DNA of 64,000 nt from an uncultured Collinsella sp. (GCA_938005465.1 CALLNU010000019.1:1-64000), one strand, 5' to 3'. Shown: positions 16,328 to 24,277, counted from the first letter of the stretch. Notes: a model not told the origin generated them from the letters alone. Program-made: numbers and translations.

Positions 16328-17644
16328 TTACTCGGAAGCGGCCTTCTCGGTCTTCCAGCCATCGACGAAGGCGTTCTTGACGCCGTCCCACTTGCTGTTA
16401 TCGGCAGCGTAGGCAATCAGAGCCTGCTTGAGGTTCTTCTTCCACTCCTCGGAGGGAATGTAGACGAAGTCCCAAGCGACGGTCTTCTTGCCGTCCTTGG
16501 CCATGGCAACGGCCTGCTGCGAGAAGACGTTGGTGGTCTCCTTGGCGCTCTTGAACGGAGCGGTCAGACCCATCTTGTCGGCGATGATGCTGGTCGGGGT
16601 GTCAGCGGTGACGCACCAATACATGAAGTCCTCGGTGGCCTTCTGGGCATCCTCGGAAGCCTGGGAACTGACGCACCAGTAGTTCTCACCGCCGGAGCAC
16701 AGGCCCTGGTTCTCCTCGCCGTCAACACCGATGTAGATGGGCATCATGCCAATCTGATCGTCGGTCATGCCGGCCTTGACGAGGTCAGAGTAGGCCCAAG
16801 AGCCGTTCTGGTAGAAGACGGCCTTGCCGGTTGCGAACTCGTTGGTGGCGTCGTCGCCGGTCTTGGAAGCAAGCTGCGAAGGATCGCAGGTGGAGTCGGT
16901 GATGTACAGGTCGAAGATCTGCTTGTAGTTGTCGAGGAACTCACCCTTGATCTCGTCGTCCTCCTGGTTGTGCTCCTTCTCAAACTCGTAGTAGAGCGGC
17001 ATGTTGGCAAGGTGGGTGGTGTAGCGCCAGCTGGAGGAGTCGTCCATGCCGGCGGAAGTGAAGGCACCCTCGACACCAAGCTCGTCCTTGCGGGCCTGGA
17101 TGTCGTCGGCACAAGCCTTCAGCTTGTCGAAGGAGTTGATGTCCTCGGCCTTGTAGCCAGCCTTCTCGAGCAGCTGCTTGTTGTAAATAATGCCGAAGCT
17201 CTCCTGAACCCAGTCGATGCACACATCCTTGCCGTCGGACTGCAGAGCCAGGGAGTCGTCAATGAGCTCACCGCGGAGCTTGGTATCGGACAGGTCGGCG
17301 CAGTAATCCTTCCAGTTCTTAAGACCGGTGGGGCCGTTGACCTGGAACAGGGTCGGAGCGGAGCTCTTGGACATCTCGGACTTGAGCTTCTCCTCGTAGG
17401 TGTTGGAGGCGGCGGTCACGATCTTGACCTCGACGCCCTTCTCCTTCTTGTACGCCTTGGCGATCTCCTTCCACTCCTTGTCGACCTCGGGCTTGAATTG
17501 GAGGAAGTAGACCTCGGCAGCGTCACCAGAAGCAGAGGAGCCGGAGCCGGCGGAGCCACCGCAGCCCACGAGACCCAGACCAAGAACCGCAGCCGCGGAA
17601 CCAGCAAAGCCCAGGAACTGCCTTCTGCTCATTTCGTTCTTCAT
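16328..17644 (-). CDS. Sugar ABC transporter substrate-binding lipoprotein
   Basis: A 438-residue extracellular solute-binding protein (family 1). The N-terminus MKNEMSRRQFLGFAGSAAAV ends in the lipobox LGLVGCGG, so the Cys near residue 28 should be lipidated and anchor the protein outside the membrane. A Ser/Gly linker follows, then two lobes; QNGSWAYSDLVKAG and the Trp-rich C-terminal part are typical of maltose/multiple-sugar binders. I use ATG 17644 (AAAGGGTGG upstream) over an in-frame ATG six codons earlier. First gene of the ABC operon. Two TTGT-N4-ACAA sites lie in its promoter region, pointing to the GntR regulator encoded just upstream. Confidence 0.93.
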   Translation of the reverse strand: MKNEMSRRQFLGFAGSAAAVLGLGLVGCGGSAGSGSSASGDAAEVYFLQFKPEVDKEWKEIAKAYKKEKGVEVKIVTAASNTYEEKLKSEMSKSSAPTLFQVNGPTGLKNWKDYCADLSDTKLRGELIDDSLALQSDGKDVCIDWVQESFGIIYNKQLLEKAGYKAEDINSFDKLKACADDIQARKDELGVEGAFTSAGMDDSSSWRYTTHLANMPLYYEFEKEHNQEDDEIKGEFLDNYKQIFDLYITDSTCDPSQLASKTGDDATNEFATGKAVFYQNGSWAYSDLVKAGMTDDQIGMMPIYIGVDGEENQGLCSGGENYWCVSSQASEDAQKATEDFMYWCVTADTPTSIIADKMGLTAPFKSAKETTNVFSQQAVAMAKDGKKTVAWDFVYIPSEEWKKNLKQALIAYAADNSKWDGVKNAFVDGWKTEKAASE

Positions 17645-17752
17645 TACAATCCACCCTTTCACACCGTGGCGGCACCCTTTGCCGCCGCCTTCGGAGATTG
17701 GCTCGGGGACTTTGCCCCTTTTGCTGATTTGTACAATACGCTATTTGGCTAG

Positions 17753-17764
17753 TTGTTTGAACAA
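17753..17764. promoter_or_regulatory. TreR-like operator candidate TTGTTTGAACAA
   Basis: Matches TTGT-N4-ACAA, the pattern of the Bacillus subtilis TreR site (TTGTATATACAA), inside a wider palindrome AGTTGTTTGAACAAGT (17751-17766). It lies about 110 bp upstream of the substrate-binding protein start. Confidence 0.55.
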
Positions 17765-17827
17765 GTATTACTAGAGCGGTAGAAAAACTTCGGTGAACGG
17801 TAATTTCAACTTGATACTTGACAAGTT

Positions 17828-17839
17828 TTGTATAAACAA
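17828..17839. promoter_or_regulatory. TreR-like operator candidate TTGTATAAACAA
   Basis: A second exact TTGT-N4-ACAA match, 75 bp from the first, in the same promoter region. A pair of sites could permit looping or cooperative repression. Confidence 0.55.
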
Positions 17840-17860
17840 TTATTTGTTATCTAATGCAGA

Positions 17861-17909
17861 GAAAACGCCCGGTCAAGCCGATGTATCGTCGGTTTGACCG
17901 GGCGTTTTC
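17861..17909. terminator. Strong terminator after the TreR-like regulator
   Basis: GAAAACGCCCGGTCAA...TTGACCGGGCGTTTTC, with extra pairing of CCGA/TCGG inside. The A-rich and T-rich ends allow it to work on both strands. It isolates the regulator gene (minus strand) from the ABC operon promoter. Confidence 0.9.
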
Positions 17910-17950
17910 GCTTTGATGGCATGAGTCTCGTCAGGCTGCGAGCTAGCCGG

Positions 17951-18670
17951 CTATCGCTTGGAGTTGACGCGGTAGTGGAAGATCTCGGGATGCGTGCGGG
18001 CATGCGTGACCTCGAACAAGATGCCGTCCGAGGTGTACGACTGGCTCTCCATGACGGCAACGCAGTTGTATTTGCCGAGGTCAAGATAACTGCAGTCCTC
18101 ATCGTTGGCAAGCTCGACGCTCACCGTACGGCGACTCGCCATCACCTTGACGCCGCGTTTGTGCTCCAGATAGTCGTAAATTGACTTTGCGGCGATCTCG
18201 GGCGTCAGACCCTTGGCGATCGACTCCAAAAAGTAGCCGTGGTCCACCTGGCGAGCATTGCCGTTGAGGCTTCGGACACGCACTACACGAATCAGCTCCT
18301 CGCCCACCTTAAAGCCCAGGCGACGAGAAAGTTGCTCAGTGCAAATCAAATGTTCAAAAGACTTAACGTCCGTCGATGCAACGGCATTGTTGCGCTTTGC
18401 AAATTCGCCAAACGACTCGACTTCCTCGAGTGCGCCCAGCATGTCGGTTTCGCCCTTGAGCCAAATAACGCGCACGCCCTTGCCGTGTATAGGCTGCACA
18501 AACATCTGATCGGCCAGCATGCTCAAGGCGCGTCGAACGGTATTGCGCGTGCAGCCAAACTCCGCGGTCAGCTCGGCTTCGGTTGGCAGCATCTCCTGAA
18601 ACGCATAGGTCCCGTTAATGATGCGCGAACGGATCTCGCGGTAGATTCCTTCGTAAATCGCTTTTGGCAT
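17951..18670 (-). CDS. GntR-family (UTRA) regulator, TreR-like
   Basis: A 239-residue HutC-subfamily repressor. The winged helix (residues about 5-70) includes LPTEAELTAEFGCTRNTVRRAL and a wing ending HGKGVRVIW. The UTRA domain follows (LSRRLGFKVGEELIRVVRVRS, VDHGYFLESIAKGL). It is divergent from the PTS EIICB-HAD gene and upstream of the ABC operon. Sites fitting TTGTTTAAAC or TTGT-N4-ACAA occur on both sides of it and before malQ, so a role in alpha-glucoside or trehalose control, responding to a sugar phosphate, is a reasonable inference. TreR identity is not proven: no trehalose-6-phosphate hydrolase is in the window. Confidence 0.85.
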   Translation of the reverse strand: MPKAIYEGIYREIRSRIINGTYAFQEMLPTEAELTAEFGCTRNTVRRALSMLADQMFVQPIHGKGVRVIWLKGETDMLGALEEVESFGEFAKRNNAVASTDVKSFEHLICTEQLSRRLGFKVGEELIRVVRVRSLNGNARQVDHGYFLESIAKGLTPEIAAKSIYDYLEHKRGVKVMASRRTVSVELANDEDCSYLDLGKYNCVAVMESQSYTSDGILFEVTHARTHPEIFHYRVNSKR

Positions 18671-18722
18671 GACTTCACCTCTAATGAATATGTATGGCTA
18701 GGCACGATAGCATTTCTTTGGG

Positions 18723-18734
18723 TTGTTTAAACCG
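18723..18734. promoter_or_regulatory. TreR-like half-conserved site TTGTTTAAACCG
   Basis: Lies about 55 bp upstream of the GntR regulator start, in the divergent intergenic region. It shares TTGTTTAAAC with the site at 18845-18856 and one strand of the malQ palindrome. Confidence 0.45.
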
Positions 18735-18844
18735 TCTATCGGCAAAGCACCGATTATTTACCGTCGACGGTTCCCCCGACACCCAGATCGGATCGAATCA
18801 AAACCGTCAATGCGGCAAGCAGTCAGTCCTCTACAATGAGTTCA

Positions 18845-18856
18845 TTGTTTAAACGT
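18845..18856. promoter_or_regulatory. TreR-like half-conserved site TTGTTTAAACGT
   Basis: Lies about 40 bp upstream of the EIICB-HAD start codon, just after CTACAAT, which resembles a -10 box (18832-18837). Repressor binding here would block transcription. Confidence 0.45.
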
Positions 18857-18894
18857 TCTTGCTCGCACAGCATGTTGCATCCGGAAGGCATATT

Positions 18895-21345
18895 ATGCTG
18901 CAGAAAATCCAACGTTTTGGCGGAGCCATGTTCGCGCCCGCCATGTTGTTTTCCATATCGGGTCTTATGGTCGGCGTCTCCGCCCTCGCAACGTCTGCGG
19001 ATATCGTCGGCGACCTCGCCGTATACGGAACCCCTTGGTACGTTTTTTGGACTATCATCCAGCGCGGCTCGTGGACGGTCTTTAAACGACTTCCGCTCCT
19101 TTTTGCCGTAGCGCTGCCCATCGGCCTTGCCCAAAAGCAACCAGCACGCTGCTGCCTCGAGGCGCTCGTGGCCTATTTTGCCTATTGCTTCTTTTTGAGC
19201 GAGATCATCAAGCTGAGCGGAGACAACCTTGGACTTAAGTACCCGTCGTCTTTGACCTCCGCTAGCGGCATCACCATCATCGACGGCATCAAGACACTCG
19301 ACACCGGCATTATCGGCCCGCTGGCGGTGTCGGCAACCGTCGTCGCCATCCATGACCGCTTCTACGATGCCAAGGTTCCCGATTGGCTCGGTACCTTCTC
19401 GGGTTCCTCGCTGGTCTACCTCATCAGCTTTTTTGCCGTGTTCGCCCTTGCCGCCATCTCGGCCGCCATCGTGCCCTTCGTATACGCAGCGACCGAAACG
19501 CTGCGCCACGCACTTGCGGGCGTCGGCCCCTTCGGCGTGGGTATCTTTGTGTTTTTGGAGCGAGCACTCGAGCCCATGGGGCTGCACCATCTGCTCTACA
19601 TGCCGATCTACTACGACAACCTGGTCATTAACGACGGCATCTACGCCACGTGGAGCAGCTTGCTCCCCATCCTCTCCCATAGCACGCGCCCCCTTAATGA
19701 GCTTGCGCCGTGGGCCGGTTTTACCGCCACCGGCTGGGTCAAGCTCTTTGGCCTTCCCGCCATCGCAGCCGCATTCTACTCCACCGCAAAACCCGAGCGC
19801 CGCGCCGGCCTCAGGGTCATCCTTGTTCCCGCCATCATCGCCTCGGTGGTTTGCGGCGTTACCGAGCCACTCGAGTTTCTCTTTATGTTCACCCACCCCG
19901 GGCTCTTTTTTCTCTACGCCGTCTTATCGTCTTGCCTTGCCACAACCATGAATCTCTTTGGCATCGTCGGCATCTTCTCGGGCGGCCTCATGGAGATGGC
20001 AGCCTTCAACTTTATTCCGCTCATGCGCATGCATGCCGGTGCCTATCTTTTGGCGCTCGGTATCGGCCTTGCCTTTAGCCTCATCTTTTTTGTGAGTTTT
20101 CGAGCACTCATCTTGATCTATGACCTTAAGACGCCGGGCCGCGAGGATCATGTCGCCAATCGCGCGGCAATCGATCATTTAACGGGAAGCGGCTTTGCCA
20201 AAGAGCAATCTCCCAATGACGAGGCCAATAGTCAATCCGATCAAGATCACGTCCTCGCCGAGCGGGTAATTCAGCTTTTAGGTGGCGTTGGCAATATTGC
20301 GGGCGCAACCAACTGCGCCACGCGCCTGCGCGTCGAGGTCGCAGACCCTTCCATCGTTGCAGATAACGCGTCGTTTGTCGCGGCGGGCGCCAAAGGCCTC
20401 ATCATTACGGGCAAGACCGCCCAGGTGGTCATCGGCATCTCCGTTCCCCGCGTTAAAGAGCATTTTGACCAGATCATGGGCCTCGAGCCGGAATTTGCGC
20501 CCACCACCTCGGCCTCCTCTGCCGCCGGCCCAACCCACAAGCACGGCGATATCTGCTTCTTCGACATCGACGGTACGCTCGCCTGGCAAGATCCCAGACT
20601 TGCCCAGGAGCTTCCCGAAGACGAGCGCGATCTGTCCCCCTATCCCAACGAGGCGGTTTCGCAGGCAATCCGCGAGTTTGTCGCCAACGGCAACATGGCC
20701 TTTATCTGCACGGGACGCACCCTGAGCTGCATCCACCCCAAACTTCTTGAGCTGCCGTGGACCGGCATCGTCTGTCTTGCGGGCGGTTACGCCGAGATCA
20801 ACGGACGCGCAATTCGCGATCTGTCGATGACGCCCGGCATGCTGCAGCGCCTTGCCCCCTATCTTGAGCAGTCGGGCGAGGTCATCCGCTTTGAAGGCCT
20901 CAACGGCGTCGTGCGCATGAGTGCCGATGCCCCCGATGCCCCCGGATACGCGCGCACCCTGGGCGACGCAGTCACGCAGCTGCAACATTACAGTGCCTAC
21001 AAGATCTTGATGTCTACATCGCTCGCTAACCACATCGCTCAAGATAAGGCACTTGAGCCGCTGCTGTGCTTTAACGAGCTCGAACTCGAGGTAACCGAAA
21101 TCTCGCCCCGCGAATGCACGAAGCGTGGGGGCATCCAGTCTGTACTCGACGCCCTCGATCCCCACCACGGAACCGTATACGGCATCGGCGACGCCAGCAA
21201 TGACTTCTCGCTGATGAACGCCGTCGATGTCGGTATCGCCATGGGTAATGCGCCGGACTATCTCAAAAAGCGCGCCGACTACATCACCGACTCGGTCGAC
21301 AAAGATGGCGTCGTCAAGGCGCTCGAGCACTTTAGGCTTATATAA
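18895..21345 (+). CDS. PTS EIICB (glucose/alpha-glucoside family) fused to a Cof-type HAD phosphatase
   Basis: An 816-residue three-part protein. Residues 1-430 are a membrane EIIC (GGAMFAPAMLFSISGLMVG, FLERALEPMGLHHLLYMPIYY, VTEPLEFLFMF) that takes up and positions the sugar. Residues about 455-545 are EIIB with the phosphorylated Cys474 in ATNCATRLRV. Residues about 553-816 are a soluble HAD-IIB hydrolase: nucleophile Asp557 in FFDIDGTLA, motif II FICTGRT, motif IV GIGDASNDFSLMN. The C-B order fits MalX/AglA-type transporters rather than TreP. The fusion implies that sugar phosphorylated on entry may be dephosphorylated at once, or that the HAD acts as a regulator. ATG 18895 follows GGAAGG. 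No EIIA is fused; the EIIA gene at 38672 could supply phosphate. Confidence 0.9.
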   Translation: MLQKIQRFGGAMFAPAMLFSISGLMVGVSALATSADIVGDLAVYGTPWYVFWTIIQRGSWTVFKRLPLLFAVALPIGLAQKQPARCCLEALVAYFAYCFFLSEIIKLSGDNLGLKYPSSLTSASGITIIDGIKTLDTGIIGPLAVSATVVAIHDRFYDAKVPDWLGTFSGSSLVYLISFFAVFALAAISAAIVPFVYAATETLRHALAGVGPFGVGIFVFLERALEPMGLHHLLYMPIYYDNLVINDGIYATWSSLLPILSHSTRPLNELAPWAGFTATGWVKLFGLPAIAAAFYSTAKPERRAGLRVILVPAIIASVVCGVTEPLEFLFMFTHPGLFFLYAVLSSCLATTMNLFGIVGIFSGGLMEMAAFNFIPLMRMHAGAYLLALGIGLAFSLIFFVSFRALILIYDLKTPGREDHVANRAAIDHLTGSGFAKEQSPNDEANSQSDQDHVLAERVIQLLGGVGNIAGATNCATRLRVEVADPSIVADNASFVAAGAKGLIITGKTAQVVIGISVPRVKEHFDQIMGLEPEFAPTTSASSAAGPTHKHGDICFFDIDGTLAWQDPRLAQELPEDERDLSPYPNEAVSQAIREFVANGNMAFICTGRTLSCIHPKLLELPWTGIVCLAGGYAEINGRAIRDLSMTPGMLQRLAPYLEQSGEVIRFEGLNGVVRMSADAPDAPGYARTLGDAVTQLQHYSAYKILMSTSLANHIAQDKALEPLLCFNELELEVTEISPRECTKRGGIQSVLDALDPHHGTVYGIGDASNDFSLMNAVDVGIAMGNAPDYLKKRADYITDSVDKDGVVKALEHFRLI

Positions 21346-21458
21346 GCAGCCGGCACGCGCACACGTCCCGTTTCCCCAAATCGCCAAAACAGACGCGCCG
21401 GCAACTCCAATGTGGCAATATGGTATCTGCACACCGCAACGATGCAACCTAAGAAAGA

Positions 21459-22484
21459 ATGCGAGAACCCGTGTCCAGTCCGTTTACCAGCTTTTTAGCC
21501 CAGCACTTTGACCAGATCAACGACTGTCTGGCCACATTCTTTGACGGACAGGCGACCTCTGCCGATATCGAGCGCTACCTGTATACCCCGCTTTCGGCAT
21601 TTACCGCCAATGCGGGCAAGCGCCACCGCCCGCTTATCTGCATGCTCGCCGCCACCGCAGTGGGCGGCAGCTTTGAGAGCGCCCGCAGCGCCGCGGCGGC
21701 CATCGAGCATTTCCAGTCGGGTGCGCTCATCCACGACGATATCGCCGACAACGGCCAGCTGCGCCGCGGCAAGCCCTGCATGCACCTCACCGAGGGCACG
21801 GGGCTTGCTATCAACTGCGGTGACCTGGCACTTACCATGGTCACCAAGACGGTTCTCGACGATCCCACGCTTGAGGCAGACGTAAAACTGCGCGTACTCC
21901 ACGAGCTCACCGAGATGATCGTCCGCACCATCGAGGGTCAGGCGCTCGACTTGGGCTGGGTCCGTGACGGGCGTTTTGACATCTCGGTCGACGATTATCT
22001 AGACATGGCGACGCACAAGACCGCGTACTACAGCGGAGCCACGCCGCTTGCCGCTGGAGCCATTATCGGCGGCGGCAGCGAGGAGCAAATTGAGGCACTG
22101 CGCGCCTTTGGCCTGCACACGGGCCTTGCCTTCCAGATTCAAGATGATCTGCTCAACTTGATCGGTACCAAAGAGGCCGCCAACAAGGACTTCCGTACCG
22201 ATATCACCGAGGGTAAGCGCACGCTCGTTGCCGTGCACGCCCTGTCTGATGAGCGCTATCACGATGAGATTGAAGCGATCCTCTCCTCGGGCACCGAGGA
22301 CCCCGCGCAGCTCGCGCGCGCCGTGGAAATCTTCCAGGAGACCGGCTCTATCGATTACGCCCACGCCTACGCGCTGGACCTGACCGCTAAAGCCAAGGCC
22401 GCCATCGAGGACGTTTCGCTCGACCCGCATGCACGCGAACTGTTCCTCTCCATGGCAGATTTCTTTGTGGAGCGCCTTAACTAG
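21459..22484 (+). CDS. Polyprenyl (isoprenoid) diphosphate synthase
   Basis: A 341-residue trans-prenyltransferase condensing isopentenyl diphosphate onto an allylic primer, cytosolic, for undecaprenyl/quinone or terpenoid chains. The first Asp-rich motif is HDDIAD, preceded by GKRHRP. The second motif reads QIQDDLLNL, so the last Asp of DDxxD is Asn. EGKRTLVAVHAL is the conserved Lys segment. I use ATG 21459; GTG 21471 is an alternative, and neither has a strong ribosome site. Chain length cannot be assigned. It sits alone between the PTS gene and a peptidoglycan-binding protein. Confidence 0.87.
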   Translation: MREPVSSPFTSFLAQHFDQINDCLATFFDGQATSADIERYLYTPLSAFTANAGKRHRPLICMLAATAVGGSFESARSAAAAIEHFQSGALIHDDIADNGQLRRGKPCMHLTEGTGLAINCGDLALTMVTKTVLDDPTLEADVKLRVLHELTEMIVRTIEGQALDLGWVRDGRFDISVDDYLDMATHKTAYYSGATPLAAGAIIGGGSEEQIEALRAFGLHTGLAFQIQDDLLNLIGTKEAANKDFRTDITEGKRTLVAVHALSDERYHDEIEAILSSGTEDPAQLARAVEIFQETGSIDYAHAYALDLTAKAKAAIEDVSLDPHARELFLSMADFFVERLN

Positions 22485-22622
22485 CGGGGGTTATAAAACC
22501 TGTCAGCAGCGTATTTGGGTACAACTTGCTACACTGTTGAGTGCATGTTTATGCATCCCTTTGCGTTGTCTATCCGACACACGCTCAAATAGTACGAATG
22601 GTACGCCGAAAGGGGTTCGTTC

Positions 22623-23528
22623 ATGGAACCTATTACAACGGGCATGCAGGGAGCAGCCGTCGAGGACGTCCAGTCCCGCCTTCTGCAGCTCGGCTATACA
22701 ATCGATGACACCGAGGTTGCCGACAAGCGCTTTGGCACCACCACCGAACAGGCTGTTGGCACCTTTAGGCTCGATAGCGGCCTTGCCGCTGGCTGTGCCG
22801 TCGATATCCCCTGCTGGAGCGCCCTGGTCGACGCCTCGTATAAGCTGGGCGACCGCACGCTCTATCTGCGCATGCCCAATTTCCATGGCGCCGACGTGCA
22901 GGCCCTGCAGCGCGCGCTCAACGTTTTGGGCTTTGCCTGTGGCGAGGACGATGGCTACTTTGGCCCTCACACCGAGGCGGCCCTTCAGCAGTTCCAGGAA
23001 AACGTCGGTCTGTTTGCCGACGGTATGGCTTTCCAGGATACCTACGCCTACATCAACCGCCTGCACCACGTATGGGAGGGTAAACCTTCGGTGACCGAGG
23101 CCGAATCGCGCATCGGCTTTGCCCGCGCGGCCAACGTACTCGAGCGTTTCCAGATTGCCGTCATTGGCGAGGACCCTATCGCGCGCAGCGTAGCATCGCG
23201 CATGTGGAACATCGCCACGGCGACGACCGACAACAGCGGTATGATGCTTTGCGATTCCGAGGTTCCGACCGACGTTGACCTGGTGCTCGAGATCGCAAGC
23301 GACGAGCTGCCCGCCGACGCCGCTCCGCGCGCTACGATTGCCCTCGCCGAGTGCCACAACCTGGCCCAGCGCATCCGTACTGCCAATGTCGCCGCGCAGC
23401 AAAAGCCGGCACGCATCCGCATTGAGCTCACCGGCATGACGCGCTACAACGGCACCTTCACTGCCAGCGACGCCCAGACGCTCGCCGTACGTCTGCTCGA
23501 TGGCGTTTGCGATGCCCTCGCAGATTAG
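22623..23528 (+). CDS. Peptidoglycan-binding protein with two PGBD repeats and degenerate amidase-like C-terminus
   Basis: A 301-residue protein. Residues about 7-60 and 80-140 are PG_binding_1 domains (MQGAAVEDVQSRLLQLGY...FGTTTEQAVGTFR; GADVQALQRALNVLGF...FGPHTEAALQQFQ). The remaining ~150 residues resemble in layout the amidase part of actinobacterial CwlM-like proteins (two PGBDs then an amidase). They lack an obvious zinc-binding His/Glu set, so I would not call it an active amidase. No signal peptide is visible, so it may act in the cytosol. AAAGGGG lies before ATG 22623. CwlM is a regulator of peptidoglycan precursor supply; similarity of role is speculative. Confidence 0.75.
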   Translation: MEPITTGMQGAAVEDVQSRLLQLGYTIDDTEVADKRFGTTTEQAVGTFRLDSGLAAGCAVDIPCWSALVDASYKLGDRTLYLRMPNFHGADVQALQRALNVLGFACGEDDGYFGPHTEAALQQFQENVGLFADGMAFQDTYAYINRLHHVWEGKPSVTEAESRIGFARAANVLERFQIAVIGEDPIARSVASRMWNIATATTDNSGMMLCDSEVPTDVDLVLEIASDELPADAAPRATIALAECHNLAQRIRTANVAAQQKPARIRIELTGMTRYNGTFTASDAQTLAVRLLDGVCDALAD

Positions 23529-23565
23529 GTAAACTAGACGAGTTGCTTTTGTGCAACACCCATAC

Positions 23566-23640
23566 TGGGACGTAGTTCAACGGTAGAACTCCGGTTTTTG
23601 GTGCCGGCTGTTGGGGGTTCGAATCCCTCCGTCCCAGCCA
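23566..23640 (+). tRNA. tRNA-Gln (anticodon TTG), CCA encoded
   Basis: The acceptor stem TGGGACG/CGTCCCA is perfect. D-arm GTTC...GAAC, anticodon stem CCGGT/GCCGG with loop TTTTGGT giving anticodon TTG, and T-arm GGGGG-TTCGAAT-CCCTC. Discriminator G at 23637 and CCA at 23638-23640. It begins 37 bp after the peptidoglycan-binding gene. Confidence 0.95.
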
Positions 23641-23650
23641 AGGTAACCGA

Positions 23651-23688
23651 GCGCCCCGGGCTTTCATCAGCCCGGGGCGCTTTCTTGT
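23651..23688 (+). terminator. Terminator after tRNA-Gln
   Basis: GCGCCCCGGGCT-ttcatc-AGCCCGGGGCGC followed by TTTCTTG. Confidence 0.9.
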
Positions 23689-23695
23689 GGGCAAG

Positions 23696-23910
23696 CGGAG
23701 GGATTCGAACCCACAAGGGTGCGGAGCTGAGGAAACGCGAAGCGTTTTCCAGCGCAGCACGCAAGGAGCGAAGCGACGCAGCGAAAGCGGGCGGCGCCAG
23801 CCGCACGCGGACATCCCGCTGGGGGCACCATTTGAGATGTGAAGCCCGTTACCAATTCGGTAGCGGGCTTTTTGCTACCGATATGCCGGGATTCGAACCC
23901 GGCAGGGTGC
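23696..23910. repeat. Inverted T-arm-like sequences downstream of tRNA-Gln
   Basis: CGGAGGGATTCGAACCC (23696-23712) is the exact reverse complement of the tRNA-Gln T-arm segment 23615-23631. It is followed by CACAAGGGTGCGGAG, then a hairpin GGAAACGC-gaa-GCGTTTTCC (23731-23750) and GC-rich sequence. A second unit, GCCGGGATTCGAACCCGGC then AGGGTGCGGA, lies at about 23884-23912. The pattern resembles that beyond ssrA (43006-43265). These give spurious peptides of the GFEP/GIRTH kind; no real gene or complete tRNA is present. Confidence 0.75.
23843..23874. terminator. Terminator-like hairpin in the tRNA-Gln downstream region
   Basis: AGCCCGTTACC-aattc-GGTAGCGGGCT followed by TTTTG. The gene it would serve is unclear. 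Confidence 0.6.
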
Positions 23911-23950
23911 GGACCCCGGCATCATCGCAAAGCCAGCGGGTAAAAAATGG

Positions 23951-24139
23951 CAAATATGAGTACTGTTACCATTTTAGTTACAGCGATTTCATGCCTTCAG
24001 AAGGCGATTTAGCCGTCAGGCGTCCTACGGCGGAAAAATTGCAGACGTTTATCGGCTAAGTACTTGGACATATGTTGCGTAATACTGCATATTTTGTAAA
24101 AAGATAATGCTACAGGACTTGTGACAGTACTCATATTTG
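23951..24139. mobile_element. MITE-like element with perfect 16-bp terminal inverted repeats
   Basis: CAAATATGAGTACTGT (23951-23966) and ACAGTACTCATATTTG (24124-24139) are exact inverse copies bounding 157 bp of AT-rich sequence that holds no gene. Size and ends fit a non-autonomous transposon, but no clear target-site duplication or transposase was seen. A regulatory pair of palindromes is the alternative. Confidence 0.5.
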
Positions 24140-24211
24140 ACGTTTTTTGCCCACGACCCCTTATTACGTGGGCGAATCAGTTGCAAAACGGACTCCTAAA
24201 CGTCCTTCGCA

Positions 24212-24246
24212 AACAAAAACCGGGGCCCACATGATGCGGACCCCGG
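24212..24246 (-). terminator. Terminator after glnA
   Basis: On the minus strand CCGGGGTCC-...-GGGCCCCGG is followed by TTTTTGTTT, 32 bp past the glnA stop. Confidence 0.88.
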
Positions 24247-24277
24247 CTCAATACCGTGACGATATGTCAGTTACGCT

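Larger units (their letters stand above)
17645..17950. other. Promoter/terminator region between the TreR-like gene and the ABC operon
   Basis: This 306-bp gap holds no gene. From the regulator side it has the terminator at 17861-17909, then an AT-rich stretch with two TTGT-N4-ACAA palindromes (17828-17839, 17753-17764) and ACTTGACAAGT (17816-17826). It must contain the promoter of the binding-protein gene; I could not fix the -35/-10 boxes. Confidence 0.7.

Noticed and set aside
16313..17752. 479-codon plus-strand frame opposite the substrate-binding protein gene.
   Set aside because: It is a shadow of a clear lipoprotein gene and has only Leu/Val/Gly-rich sequence without domains.
23884..23912. 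A second tRNA suggested by GCCGGGATTCGAACCCGGC.
   Set aside because: Only a T-arm-like hairpin exists. No acceptor, D-arm or anticodon arm can be folded on either strand.
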